Source: Verrucomicrobiota bacterium (GTDB taxonomy: Bacteria; Verrucomicrobiota; Verrucomicrobiia; Verrucomicrobiales; Verrucomicrobiaceae). From it: a DNA stretch of 64,000 bases. Location: assembly GCA_025360015.1 (NCBI GenBank), contig JANYCZ010000057.1, forward strand, positions 1 through 64,000. The letters are read 5' to 3'. A program made the translations under genes and the position numbers. Shown here in pieces: positions 41,807 to 50,561 of the stretch; positions within the stretch are counted from its first letter, which is position 1; the number at the start of each line of letters is the position of its first letter. A model generated the notes under the pieces. The model did not search any database. It saw only the letters and a list, made by a program, of their open reading frames with translations, and was not told where the DNA came from.

Positions 41807-42544
41807 ATGAACCAACGGCTGCGAGTGATGACCTACAATGCGCATAGCTGCGTCGGCACGGACGGTGTGCTCGACCATGAGCGGATAGCTGCGGTGATCG
41901 CAGAGCATGATCCAGATATTGTGGCCCTTCAGGAGCTGGATCAGGCGCGTCTGCGCAGCGGACGCATAGATCAGGCGGCACAGATCGCAGAGCATCTGAA
42001 GATGCGCTTTCATTTTCACCCTGCGCTGCGGGTGCAGGAGGAGATGTACGGGGATGCCATCCTGAGCAAATGGCCGTTGGAGGTTCGTCATGCGGGGAAG
42101 CTGCCCACGGTGGATGCATGGCTCGCTTTTGAGCCGCGTGGCGCACTGTGGGTCACAGCTCAATGCGGAGAGCATCAAGTGCAGGTGATCAACACTCATC
42201 TGGGGCTGAGTGGTCGTGAGCGTGAAGCCCAAGCGCAGGCGCTGCTGGGAGTGGACTGGCTGGGGCATGCGGCATGCCAGCAACGGGTGGTCTTCTGCGG
42301 AGATCTCAATGCGCTGCCGTGCTCCGCCGTGCATCGCGCCTTTCGCAGGGTGCTGCGTGATGCCGCACGGCACGTCAAAGCCAGTCGGCGGGCCAGCTTT
42401 CCTTCGCGTTTTCCGCTCCTGCGTCTGGACTACATCTTTGTCAGCCCGGACATCAATGTCCTTTCGGTCCATCCTGTCCGCACCCCGCTGGCGCGGCTGG
42501 CGTCCGATCATCTGCCGGTCATCGCCGATCTGGAGTTGAACTGA
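41807..42544 (+). CDS. Endonuclease/exonuclease/phosphatase family protein (YbhP-like)
   Basis: 245 residues from the ATG at 41807 (a TTG two codons upstream is possible). The EEP fold is shown by MTYNAHSCVG, VALQELD with the catalytic Glu, INTHLGL, FCGDLNALP and the C-terminal ASDHLPVIADLEL with Asp-His. In E. coli the EEP gene ybhP sits next to the cardiolipin synthase gene clsB (ybhO); here too the EEP gene borders a cardiolipin synthase-like gene, one base apart but convergent, which supports a link with lipid headgroups. Confidence 0.85.
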   Translation: MNQRLRVMTYNAHSCVGTDGVLDHERIAAVIAEHDPDIVALQELDQARLRSGRIDQAAQIAEHLKMRFHFHPALRVQEEMYGDAILSKWPLEVRHAGKLPTVDAWLAFEPRGALWVTAQCGEHQVQVINTHLGLSGREREAQAQALLGVDWLGHAACQQRVVFCGDLNALPCSAVHRAFRRVLRDAARHVKASRRASFPSRFPLLRLDYIFVSPDINVLSVHPVRTPLARLASDHLPVIADLELN

Positions 42545-42545
42545 G

Positions 42546-43859
42546 TCACATCTGGCTGCGCAGCACGGAGCCGAGCATGCCCCACACCTTTTCACGCATG
42601 GGGCGCTGACGCCATGCCTTCAACGTGATCTCCTGCGAAGCGTCGCGGTCCTTTGCAAACAGCTCCTCATGGGCTTTGGCAAACTTTTCATCATGCACAT
42701 TGAGGTTTGCCTCTGCATTGAGACGCAGTGAACGGTTGTCCAGATTGGTCGAGCCCACCGAGGACCAGCAGCCGTCCACCACCATGTATTTGCAGTGGTA
42801 CAACGCGCGGCGATATTCGTAAATGCGCGCCCCCGCTTTCAGCAGCGGCCCCCACTGCGACAGGCCAACCATGCGGGCCAGCGGCTCGTCGATCAAAGGT
42901 CCCGGCACCATGATTTCGACCACCACCCCGCGTCGGCAGGCCTCCACCAACGTGCGAATGGTCAGCGCGTCTGGAATGAAATACGCATTGCCGATGCGGA
43001 TTGATCTGCGTGCAGCGGCAATGGACAGCAGCACCATGAGCCGTGCGTTTTCACCACCCTCATTGGCCGAGCTCTTAAACACCTGGCACGTGGTGTTTCC
43101 CACCGGATGCAGCTGCGGAAAATAGTCATCCCCGTGCAGCACCACGGTGCGCGTTTCCAGCCAGTTGTCCATGAAGGCCTGCTGCAACTGCGCAACGACG
43201 GGACCTTCGATGCGGTAGTGCGTGTCCCGCCAGCGCTTCGGCAGATCCGCATTCCCGTCCCAGTCGTCTGAAATGCCCACGCCGCCGGTGAAGCCGATGC
43301 GTCCATCAATCACCAGGATTTTCCGGTGGGTGCGCTGGTTGAAACGAGTGAACTTCATGTAGCGATAGATCTCCACCTCAACGCCGGCGCGCTTCAGCAG
43401 CGCCATCTCTTTGCCATGCAGGCAGTTGCTGCCCATGGCATCCTGCAGGAAATGCACCTTTACCCCAGCGTGTGCGCGTTCCGCCAGGGCGTGGGCGAAC
43501 TGGCGGCACACGGAACCTTCAGCAAGCACAAAGTTTTCAAAGGTGATCGAGCGCTGAGCGCTGGCGATGGCACCGAGCATGGCCGGAAAAATCTGGCAGC
43601 CGTTCTCCAGGGTTTTCACCGTGTTTCCATCAACCAGCGGCGGGCCGAGTAGATGGCTCATTGTTCGGCAGAAGGACGGATCGCCCACAGCATAGGAGGT
43701 GTGGATCGAGTGCTGAATCTTTTTGTCCGTCTCGAAGAAATTCCGCGCAATGAAGACTCCGGCGGCTCCGCTGACGAGCGCCGTCGCGGCCAGTGCCAGG
43801 CGGTGATGAGATTTTTCCACCACGTCAGCTTTCCTTCTTTGTCGCGTGTTGTTCATCAT
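42546..43859 (-). CDS. Cardiolipin synthase-like phospholipase D protein
   Basis: 437 residues. A short basic N-terminus and one hydrophobic helix (about 20-40) precede two HKD motifs: THRKILVIDGRIGFTGG (H178, K180, D185) and the second in YHCKYMVVDG followed by GSTNLDNRSL. This makes or turns over cardiolipin or related lipids at the inner membrane. Length is a little below classical ClsA, with only one membrane helix, like ClsB/ClsC. The 5' end overlaps the DUF421 gene by 35 bp, so the two are coupled. Confidence 0.9.
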   Translation of the reverse strand: MMNNTRQRRKADVVEKSHHRLALAATALVSGAAGVFIARNFFETDKKIQHSIHTSYAVGDPSFCRTMSHLLGPPLVDGNTVKTLENGCQIFPAMLGAIASAQRSITFENFVLAEGSVCRQFAHALAERAHAGVKVHFLQDAMGSNCLHGKEMALLKRAGVEVEIYRYMKFTRFNQRTHRKILVIDGRIGFTGGVGISDDWDGNADLPKRWRDTHYRIEGPVVAQLQQAFMDNWLETRTVVLHGDDYFPQLHPVGNTTCQVFKSSANEGGENARLMVLLSIAAARRSIRIGNAYFIPDALTIRTLVEACRRGVVVEIMVPGPLIDEPLARMVGLSQWGPLLKAGARIYEYRRALYHCKYMVVDGCWSSVGSTNLDNRSLRLNAEANLNVHDEKFAKAHEELFAKDRDASQEITLKAWRQRPMREKVWGMLGSVLRSQM

Positions 43860-44358
43860 CTGTCATTTTAATGAAGCTTATTTCCCCGCTCCGCTCCAGA
43901 CAGGCGAGCCTGACTCTTTGAGTGTCCTCAGCCATGGCTTTGAGTCGAAGCTGCTCCGCCAGGTCTTCGTCACTGATGTGGTGCCTCCGCAAGGTCTGCT
44001 GCTGCACCTGCCCGTCACGCACCAGCACATCGGCATGGCCCTTGACCCAGTTTTCAAACGTGGGCCAGCGGCACGCCAGGCTTCCCATGAGGCGATGGAG
44101 CAGGATCAAAAAGAAGCAGGCACCGATGGTTGGGAACAAACGCTCCGAGCCCGTGATGCTGCGTCCCATGATCGATCCCAGAATCAGGATGAGCAGAACA
44201 TCAAAAGCGGACTTTTTGGCGAAGGATCGTTTGTCGGCCAGTCTCACCAGAACGATGCCCGAGATAAACACGACCAGCGCGCGGGGGATCATCTGACGGA
44301 ATTCCAGCTCCTGCGCCGGATGATCGAGACCGAACAAGTCGTTGAGATCAGTCCACAT
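43825..44358 (-). CDS. DUF421 (YetF-like) membrane protein
   Basis: 177 residues from the ATG at 44358. Three hydrophobic helices fill about 30-95 (RALVVFISGIVLVRLADKRS, FDVLLILILGSIMGRSITG, ACFFLILLHRLMG). The soluble C-terminal part (NWVKGHADVLVRDGQVQQQTL, then HHISDEDLAEQLRL and ERSGEISFIK) is the DUF421 hallmark. These proteins are linked to spore or stress resistance with no known activity. The end overlaps the PLD gene. Confidence 0.88.
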   Translation of the reverse strand: MWTDLNDLFGLDHPAQELEFRQMIPRALVVFISGIVLVRLADKRSFAKKSAFDVLLILILGSIMGRSITGSERLFPTIGACFFLILLHRLMGSLACRWPTFENWVKGHADVLVRDGQVQQQTLRRHHISDEDLAEQLRLKAMAEDTQRVRLACLERSGEISFIKMTDDEQHATKKES

Positions 44359-44366
44359 CGGGTGAG

Positions 44367-44672
44367 CTAGGACTTCGGTGCACGCTTGCGTGTGGCCGCA
44401 GCTTTGCGGGCGGAGGCGGAGCGCTTGGTGGCTGGGCGTGAGGCTGCAGCCTTTCCGCCGATTTTTCCGCCCTTGCGCGCGGGGGCCTGGTCCTCCTCCG
44501 TGCCTCTGCCGGAGCCGCTTTTCTTGCCGCCGCCGGAAGCCTTGTTCACTGTGGCCCAAGCGCGCTGCTCGGCCACCTTTTTGGAAACGCCGCGCTTTTC
44601 GTAGCCTTCCTCGATGTGCTCGGCTTCGCGCTTTTGCTTGTTTGTATAACTGGATTTGTCTCCGCGTGGCAT
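44367..44672 (-). CDS. Small basic protein with Lys/Ala-rich tail
   Basis: 101 residues from the ATG at 44672. The N-terminus MPRGDKSSYTNKQKREAEHI is followed by EEGYEKRGVSKKVAEQRAWATVNK, a domain often annotated as plasmid-stabilisation or KGG-type stress protein. The last half is Lys/Arg/Ala-rich and histone-H1-like (KRSASARKAAATRKRAPK), suggesting DNA or RNA binding. It ends eight bases before the DUF421 start, so it leads the DUF421-PLD unit. Confidence 0.75.
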   Translation of the reverse strand: MPRGDKSSYTNKQKREAEHIEEGYEKRGVSKKVAEQRAWATVNKASGGGKKSGSGRGTEEDQAPARKGGKIGGKAAASRPATKRSASARKAAATRKRAPKS

Positions 44673-44735
44673 GGTGTTGAATGGGTTGTTTCCCTCACAT
44701 CGTTTCAAAACCATGCATGGATGTGCGCCGGCGGA

Positions 44736-45150
44736 TCAGCCGGCAAACTTCACGCCAGCCTTCTCCACCTCGCGATAAGGCAGCAGCCAGATGAGGGATT
44801 CATCATGGAGATCGACGACCTGGATGCGGTTGCCCCAGGGATCGCGGAAGTCGCAGCGAAAGCCTTCGATAAGGGTGAGGCCGTACTTGCCGGTGAGCTT
44901 GGCGCGAATTTCCGCGAGCTGTGCGTCGTCGCGCACCATGACTGCCGAAGTGGTGAGCACCCGTAATAGGCGTCATGCCTTTGCGCTCAAAGATGGCGAG
45001 GAATTGATGCTCGCCGAGATGGAAAAAGGCGTCCCCTTCACCCTCATCGAGTTTCTTGAGGCCGAAGACATCCTCATAAAAGGCGACCGCCTTCTGGATG
45101 TCGCCGACTTCAATGGCGACATGGTTGCAGCCGTAGACTTGTACGCTCAT
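44736..45150 (-). pseudogene. Frameshifted VOC-family gene
   Basis: The protein from 45150 starts MSVQVYGCNHVAIEVGDIQK and runs through FYEDVFGLKKL, LGEHQFLAIFERKGM and TGAHHFG, then loses the frame at about 44944 by one extra base in the run near TTCGGCAG. The other frame continues as AVMVRDDAQLAEIRAKLTGKY, then CDFRDPWGNRIQVVDL, the normal VOC end. Removing one G restores one continuous VOC protein of about 137 residues. It is either a recent pseudogene or a sequencing error. Confidence 0.8.
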
Positions 45151-45334
45151 GGGGTCAGTCAATTGAGTTTGTCCGTACGTGGCCGCTGACGTTTGCCGCC
45201 GTTTTTTGGCGGGGTGTGTTTCCAGCGTTCTGTTGCTGTCAATGGCGGGCGGACTTGGAGGGCCTGCTGTCCCTCCTGAGGGAGTAAAATGAGAATGGAT
45301 ATTTTCATGAGATGTCAGCAGGCAGATGGTTCGT

Positions 45335-45934
45335 TCAAGGAGAGACGTAGGGGCCCTCAATGATGCTTTCTTTGACGGGTCTGCGTCCGGAGGGAGCTTC
45401 CATCTGGCGGAGCTTTTCGGGAAGCTTGTCGGGATCCCCGGGACGGCCCACGGCAAACATCGCGGCGATGGCATAGTCCTCCGGAACCTTCAGCTCGCGT
45501 TGAGCGCGCTCGAAATCAAAGCCCGCCATGCCGTGCACGACGAGGCCCATGGCGGTGCCTTGCAGGGCAAGATTTTCAAAAGCGCTGCCGCAGTCAAACA
45601 AGTGCACGGGATTGGGCTGTCCATTCTTCGCAAAGACCTTGTGGGAAAGGATGACGACCAGCATGGCGGCGTGCTGGCACCAGAGTTGATTGGCTTCCAT
45701 CAGCAGACCGAAGAAGGCGGGCCACTGGGAGGTTTCACGCCGCGCATAGAGGAAGCGCCACTCCTGCTCATTATACGTGGAAGGGGCCCAGCGTGCGGCC
45801 TCAAACAGTGTCAGCAATTCCTCCTGGGAGATTGGCTCCCCGGTCATGGCGCGTGGCGACCAGCGGCGGTAGATCAGCGGTTCAATGGCATGGTCTGGCT
45901 GGCGGCTTTGGGCGGGATCAGGGAGTTGGCTCAT
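45335..45934 (-). CDS. Nitroreductase-family protein
   Basis: 199 residues, FMN-dependent. Signatures are RRWSPRAMTGEPIS at the N-terminus, FEAARWAPSTYNEQEWRF, and LQGTAMGLVVHGMAGFD; the C-terminal part AIAAMFAVGRPGDPDKLPEKL is typical of the short nitroreductase group. It would reduce nitro compounds, quinones or similar using NAD(P)H. The gene is divergent from the GH15 gene, 120 bp apart. Confidence 0.9.
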   Translation of the reverse strand: MSQLPDPAQSRQPDHAIEPLIYRRWSPRAMTGEPISQEELLTLFEAARWAPSTYNEQEWRFLYARRETSQWPAFFGLLMEANQLWCQHAAMLVVILSHKVFAKNGQPNPVHLFDCGSAFENLALQGTAMGLVVHGMAGFDFERAQRELKVPEDYAIAAMFAVGRPGDPDKLPEKLRQMEAPSGRRPVKESIIEGPYVSP

Positions 45935-46054
45935 ATTTCCCTAATCGCCTGAGAGGGGGGTGGCGGTTGTCTCCAATCGCTAAAAGGCGGGAGTGCGATG
46001 GGCATGCGCGAAAGGTACCGCCAGTTGCGGAGCATGCCGCGAAGTGGAGTTGAA

Positions 46055-47860
46055 ATGCAGATCGAGGACTATGGATTTCTGAGTGACACTGAGACGGCCG
46101 CGCTGGTGAGCCGAGATGGGTCGATTGACTGGCTGTGCATGCCGCGCTTTGATTCGGGCGCGGTGTTTGCGCGGCTGCTGGGCACGGAGGAGAACGGCTT
46201 CTGGAAAATCTGCCCGAAAGGCGAGGTGGTCAAAACGAGCCGCCGATATCGCGGTGATACGCTGATCCTTGAGATGGAGTTTGAAACGAAGGACGGCTGT
46301 GTGCGACTGACGGACTGCATGCCGCTGCGGGATGAGTTTCCCACCCTCGTGCGCACGGTGGAGGGGTTACGAGGCAAGGTGGAAATGACGATGTGCCTGG
46401 TACTGCGCTTTGATTACGGACGCCTCGTGCCCTGGGTGCAGCGGGTGGAGGGCGGCATCACGGCCATGGCCGGGCCGGATGCGATCCTTTTGCGCAGTGA
46501 TGTGGAACTGCGCGGGGAAGAGCTTTCCACCGTCGCGGATTTTACGGTGGGGGCAGGGGAGTCCAAGGCTTTCGTGCTGACGTGGTACCCCTCTCACAAA
46601 CCCGCTCCCGAAGCGGAGAACTCAGCCGAGAGCCTGAGGCGCACGGAGGAGTACTGGACGAAGTGGTCAGCCCACGCCAAGCCTGCGGAAGAGTGGAGGG
46701 ATGCGGTGGTGCGCTCTTTGCTGGTGCTGAAAGGGCTGACGTATGCGCCCACGGGTGGCATCGTCGCGGCGGCCACCACGTCCCTGCCGGAGCAGATAGG
46801 CGGTGAGCGCAACTGGGACTACCGCTTCTGCTGGCTGCGTGATGCCACCTTCACGCTCTACTCGCTGCTGGACGCTGGCTACAAGCGCGATGCCGAGGCG
46901 TGGAGGCAGTGGCTGCTGCGCGCGGTGGCGGGGAGCCCGGCGCAGATGCAGACGCTCTATGGAGTCGGTGGCGAGAGGCCGGCACTGGAATATGAACTAC
47001 CCTACCTGGCGGGCTATGCGGGCTCCAAGCCGGTGCGGGTGGGGAACGCGGCGGCGCAGCAGTTTCAACTGGATGTGTATGGCGAAGTCATCGATGTGAT
47101 GCACCAGACCAGGCGGCTGGGCCTCGCGGTGGACTGCGCCGGGTGGGAGTTGGAACGCTGCCTGGTAAAATTTGTGGCCGAGCATTGGCAGAAGCCCGAC
47201 ATGGGAATCTGGGAGGTGCGGGGTCCGGCGCGGCACTTCACGCACTCCAAGATCCTGGCATGGGTGGCGATGGACCGTGCGGTGCAGGCCTGTGAGAAAT
47301 TTGGTCTTCCTGGAGATGTGGCGGCATGGCGTGGCGTGCGGGACCGCATTCACGCGGAGGTTTGTGCGCGTGGGTACAATCAAAAGGTCGGCGCGTTTGT
47401 GCAGTCGCTCGACAGCGACAAGCTGGATGCCAGTCTGCTGATGATGCCGCTGGTGGGGTTTCTTCCACCGAGTGATCCGCGAGTGCAGTCCACCATCAAG
47501 GCCATTGAAAAGAATCTCATGTCGGGCGGCTTTGTGCTGCGATACCATACCGACACCGAGGTCGATGGCCTGCCGCAGGGGGAGGGGGCATTTCTACCTT
47601 GCTCCTTCTGGCTTGTGGACTGCCTGAATTTGACGGGGCGCTATGATGAAGCACGGGAGATGTTTGAGCGGCTGCTGTCCCTGCGCAATGATCTGGGACT
47701 GCTGGCGGAGGAGTATGATCCGCGCACGCGCCGGCTGGCGGGGAATTTTCCGCAGGCGTTTTCACATGTGGCGCTGCTCAATTCAGCGGCGAATTTGAGC
47801 AAGCATCATGGGCCGGCTGCTCAGCGGGCGAACAGTGCGAACGGCAAGAGTGAGACGTAG
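46055..47860 (+). CDS. Glycoside hydrolase family 15 (glucoamylase/trehalase-like)
   Basis: 601 residues from the ATG at 46055, which has GGAG five bases before it and starts MQIEDYGFLSDTETAALVSR, the usual beginning. An ATG at 45998 with its own GGGAG would add 19 residues and cannot be ruled out. The N-terminal beta-sandwich (about 1-250) is followed by the (alpha/alpha)6 barrel with ERNWDYRFCWLRDATFTLYSL and, near the end, EGAFLPCSFWLVDCLNLTGR, where the catalytic Glu residues lie. Such enzymes cut glucose or trehalose from alpha-glucans. It probably works with treZ, the GH133 enzyme and glgX further right. Confidence 0.92.
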   Translation: MQIEDYGFLSDTETAALVSRDGSIDWLCMPRFDSGAVFARLLGTEENGFWKICPKGEVVKTSRRYRGDTLILEMEFETKDGCVRLTDCMPLRDEFPTLVRTVEGLRGKVEMTMCLVLRFDYGRLVPWVQRVEGGITAMAGPDAILLRSDVELRGEELSTVADFTVGAGESKAFVLTWYPSHKPAPEAENSAESLRRTEEYWTKWSAHAKPAEEWRDAVVRSLLVLKGLTYAPTGGIVAAATTSLPEQIGGERNWDYRFCWLRDATFTLYSLLDAGYKRDAEAWRQWLLRAVAGSPAQMQTLYGVGGERPALEYELPYLAGYAGSKPVRVGNAAAQQFQLDVYGEVIDVMHQTRRLGLAVDCAGWELERCLVKFVAEHWQKPDMGIWEVRGPARHFTHSKILAWVAMDRAVQACEKFGLPGDVAAWRGVRDRIHAEVCARGYNQKVGAFVQSLDSDKLDASLLMMPLVGFLPPSDPRVQSTIKAIEKNLMSGGFVLRYHTDTEVDGLPQGEGAFLPCSFWLVDCLNLTGRYDEAREMFERLLSLRNDLGLLAEEYDPRTRRLAGNFPQAFSHVALLNSAANLSKHHGPAAQRANSANGKSET

Positions 47861-47874
47861 TGCGAAAGGGGGGG

Positions 47875-48057
47875 CAGGAGCGCGGAATGGATTCCGCAGC
47901 ACCCCGCCGAAGCAACAGGCTCTTAATCACGGATCATCCTCTTCAAACCGAGGATCAGCTTGATGTGGATGCACGCGCGTTGGAGCAGCGATGGATCCAT
48001 GTGAGTGCGGAGATGCAGGTGCTTGCGGAGTGCTGCGGAATCAATTCCGCGCTCCTG
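47875..48057. mobile_element. MITE-like element with 28-bp inverted ends
   Basis: The left end at 47875-47902 and the right end at 48030-48057 are inverted copies with one mismatch in 28. Each end is itself palindromic (GCGGAAT...ATTCCGC). The 127-bp centre has no gene but carries a 30-bp piece (47933-47962) repeated at 57072-57101. It sits between two convergent genes. A solo end lies at 25554. Target duplications were not clear. Confidence 0.6.
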
Positions 48058-48082
48058 GGGCGCTGCGCAACCTTGCGCTTCC

Positions 48083-49399
48083 TTACTTCCCCCAGGTGGC
48101 GAAGAGGCCGATGGTGGCGGCGAGCATGAGGGCGGTGGCGAGCCAGCCGGTGATGCGGAGGTAGCGAGAGAGGGTGAACTGGCCCATGACCTTTCGGTTG
48201 GTGGTCATGAGCATCATCACCACCATGAGGGGAGCGGCGGTGACGCCGTTGATGACGGCGGTCCAGATGAGGGCCTTGATGGGATCGAGAGGCGTGAAAT
48301 TTAAAATGATACCGAGAATTGTCGCCACCGCGATGACGGAGTAGAAGCCTTTGGCTTCATGCGCTTTGCGTTCGAGGCCGGTCGGCCAGCGCATTGCCTC
48401 ACCCACGGCATAGGCGGCGGAGCCTGCGAGAACGGGCAGGGCCAGCATGCCGGTGCCGACGATGCCCACGGCGAAGAGAAAAAAGGCGAGCGGACCCGCG
48501 ACGGGACGCAGCGCCTCGGCCGCCTGCGCGGCGGTGTCGATCTGTGTTGTACCCTGCTGATGCAGCGTTGCGGCCACAGTGAGGATGATGAAGAAGGCCA
48601 CGATATTTGAAAAGGCCATGCCCAGGTAGGTGTCCCAGACGATGCGCTGCGTTTCTTTGGGAGCCTGCTCCGGGGCGATCTTGAGCGGCTTGGTGGCTTC
48701 ATGCTTGTTCACTTCTTCCACCTCGCCAGCAGCCTGCCAGAAGAATAGATAAGGGCTGATCGTCGTGCCTAAAACGGCGATGAACATGGTGAGGCTTTTT
48801 CCATCCAGTGCCAGGTTTGGCAGGAAGGTGCCGCGCAGTGCCTCACTCCAGTTGATGTGCACGGTGAAGACCGTGGCCACGTACGCGAAAAGCGCGAGGC
48901 AGAGCCAGCGGAGGATGTTGGCGTATTCAGAGTAGGGGATGCGGATTTGCATCACCACGGAAATGCCTGCGAGCAGCACGATGTAGAGGTGGGTGGGGCC
49001 GCCGATGAGCAACTTCACCGCCGCCCCCATGGCGCTGAGGTCTGCCGCGAGATTGATGGTGTTGGCGACGAGCAGGAAGAAAACGATGGGATAGAGCAGC
49101 CAGCGGGGGTAGTAGCGGCGCATGTTACCCGCGATGCCGTTCCCTGTAACGCGGCCGATGCGCGCGCTGATCTCCTGAATGCTGACCATCAGCGGATAGA
49201 CAAACAACATGGTCCACAGCATGCCATACCCATATTGCGCGCCTGCTTGTGAGTAAGTGGCGATGCCGCTGGGGTCGTCATCCGAAGCGCCCGTGATCAG
49301 GCCTGGGCCGAGTTGTTTGAGGAAGTTGCGCGGGGGCGGCTCGTCTGCGGGTGTGCCGGGTTTGCTAATGCGCTCAACGAGGTTTTTTTTGGGGCTCAT
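48083..49399 (-). CDS. Nramp-family transporter with atypical metal-site motifs
   Basis: 438 residues with about eleven hydrophobic helices, the LeuT fold of Nramp transporters. The first-helix motif is DPSG (D42-G45) instead of DPGN, and the sixth-helix motif is ISP in TTISPYLFFWQ instead of MPH, so the usual Met ligand for transition metals is missing. EEVNKHE follows the sixth helix. Such Nramp-related proteins include bacterial magnesium- or aluminium-type carriers as well as uncharacterised groups. The gene is divergent from the SDR gene with 267 bp between, in which a small-RNA-like element lies. Confidence 0.9.
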   Translation of the reverse strand: MSPKKNLVERISKPGTPADEPPPRNFLKQLGPGLITGASDDDPSGIATYSQAGAQYGYGMLWTMLFVYPLMVSIQEISARIGRVTGNGIAGNMRRYYPRWLLYPIVFFLLVANTINLAADLSAMGAAVKLLIGGPTHLYIVLLAGISVVMQIRIPYSEYANILRWLCLALFAYVATVFTVHINWSEALRGTFLPNLALDGKSLTMFIAVLGTTISPYLFFWQAAGEVEEVNKHEATKPLKIAPEQAPKETQRIVWDTYLGMAFSNIVAFFIILTVAATLHQQGTTQIDTAAQAAEALRPVAGPLAFFLFAVGIVGTGMLALPVLAGSAAYAVGEAMRWPTGLERKAHEAKGFYSVIAVATILGIILNFTPLDPIKALIWTAVINGVTAAPLMVVMMLMTTNRKVMGQFTLSRYLRITGWLATALMLAATIGLFATWGK

Positions 49400-49444
49400 G
49401 TCCGTGGTCTGAAAGGCCTGTTTCGGCCGCCTTGTGTCTGCTGT

Positions 49445-49536
49445 AAAAAAAGCGGGCGTGCGGTTTGTGACAACCCACGCCCTTGGTCATTGTTCCTCAC
49501 TCGCTCTGTTCATTGAAATCGAGATCAAAGCACTGA
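49445..49536 (-). ncRNA. Candidate small RNA, copy A
   Basis: Read on the minus strand: a -10-like GATAAT at 49543-49548, a conserved GATCTCGAT box near 49518-49526, then a hairpin at 49454-49482 (outer stem GGGCGTG/CACGCCC, inner GGTT/AACC) and CGCTTTTTTT. No minus-strand gene lies upstream, so the hairpin is not the end of an mRNA. It is homologous to copy B at 52.4 kb. Confidence 0.5.
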
Positions 49537-49666
49537 CGCCTCATTATCGCCCGTGGGTCCGATGCTGGATGTGGAGAGAATCTTTTTCCTGCTGTCACAT
49601 GCGACATGAGATTCAATATACAGCCGCAAGGAGGGAGGCGTCCGATCTTGAGCAAATCCTCACCCC

Positions 49667-50545
49667 ATGAAATCCTTCGCCGATCCCCGCTATTTGTATG
49701 CCAGACCACCTTACTCTGGAAGGGCGCAGTCTCCTCCAGGCAATGAAGCTGAGATGCAGCCGGCTGCCGACCACGGTGAGAGCAGCTACACTGGACACCA
49801 GCTTTTGGTGGGACGCCGGGCATTGATCACCGGCGCTGACAGCGGGATCGGGCGGGCGGTGGCGCTGGCTTTTGCACGGGAGGGTGCGGATGTGGCTATT
49901 GCTTATCTCTCCGAAGAAGAGGATGCACGCGTCACTGAAAAGCTGGTGCTGGAGGCCGGGAGGAAAGCGGTGCTGCTGCCCGGGAATCTGGACTCCAAAC
50001 AGGGCTGTGATGAGGTGGCGCAGGCGGCGGTGAGCCAGCTGGGCGGCGTGGACATCCTGGTGAACAATGCGGCATTCCAACGTACAGCTTCCTCGCTGGC
50101 GGAAACTGAGGATGAGGATTTCGTGAAGACGTACGAAGTCAATGTTCTGGGCATGTTCAGGCTATGCCGCGCTCTGCTGCCGCAGATGCAGCCAGGTGCC
50201 TCCATCATCAACACGGCTTCGATTCAATCGTTTGATCCCAGCCCGAACCTGCTGGCCTATGCCTCCAGCAAAGCGGCCATTGCCAGTTTCACACGCTCGC
50301 TGGCGAACCTGGCCATGGAGCAGGGCGTGCGGGTGAACGCCGTGGCACCCGGGCCGGTGTGGACGCCCTTGATTCCTTCCACGATGGACAAGGAAAAAGT
50401 GAAGACGTTTGGTTCGCACACGGCCTTTGGACGCGCTGCACAGCCTGCGGAGCTGGCACCGATCTTTGTCTTTCTGGCCAGCGCGGAGGCGAGCTATGTC
50501 ACCGGTGAAGTGTATGGAGCCACAGGTGGGCAGATGCCGCTATAA
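49667..50545 (+). CDS. Short-chain dehydrogenase/reductase, general-stress type
   Basis: 292 residues. The N-terminal about 40 residues (PPYSGRAQSPPGNEAEM) are the tail seen in the YdaD/YhdF-type general-stress SDRs. The Rossmann core has ITGADSGIGRAVALAFAREGADVA, NNAA, NTASIQSFDP with the catalytic Ser, and YASSKAAI with Tyr-x3-Lys. C-terminal end GATGGQMPL is typical. It reduces or oxidises small alcohols, aldehydes or glucose-like substrates with NAD(P). The gene is next to DUF72, 16 bp apart, so the pair may be one unit. Confidence 0.9.
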   Translation: MKSFADPRYLYARPPYSGRAQSPPGNEAEMQPAADHGESSYTGHQLLVGRRALITGADSGIGRAVALAFAREGADVAIAYLSEEEDARVTEKLVLEAGRKAVLLPGNLDSKQGCDEVAQAAVSQLGGVDILVNNAAFQRTASSLAETEDEDFVKTYEVNVLGMFRLCRALLPQMQPGASIINTASIQSFDPSPNLLAYASSKAAIASFTRSLANLAMEQGVRVNAVAPGPVWTPLIPSTMDKEKVKTFGSHTAFGRAAQPAELAPIFVFLASAEASYVTGEVYGATGGQMPL

Positions 50546-50561
50546 TGTCATCACCCATCTT

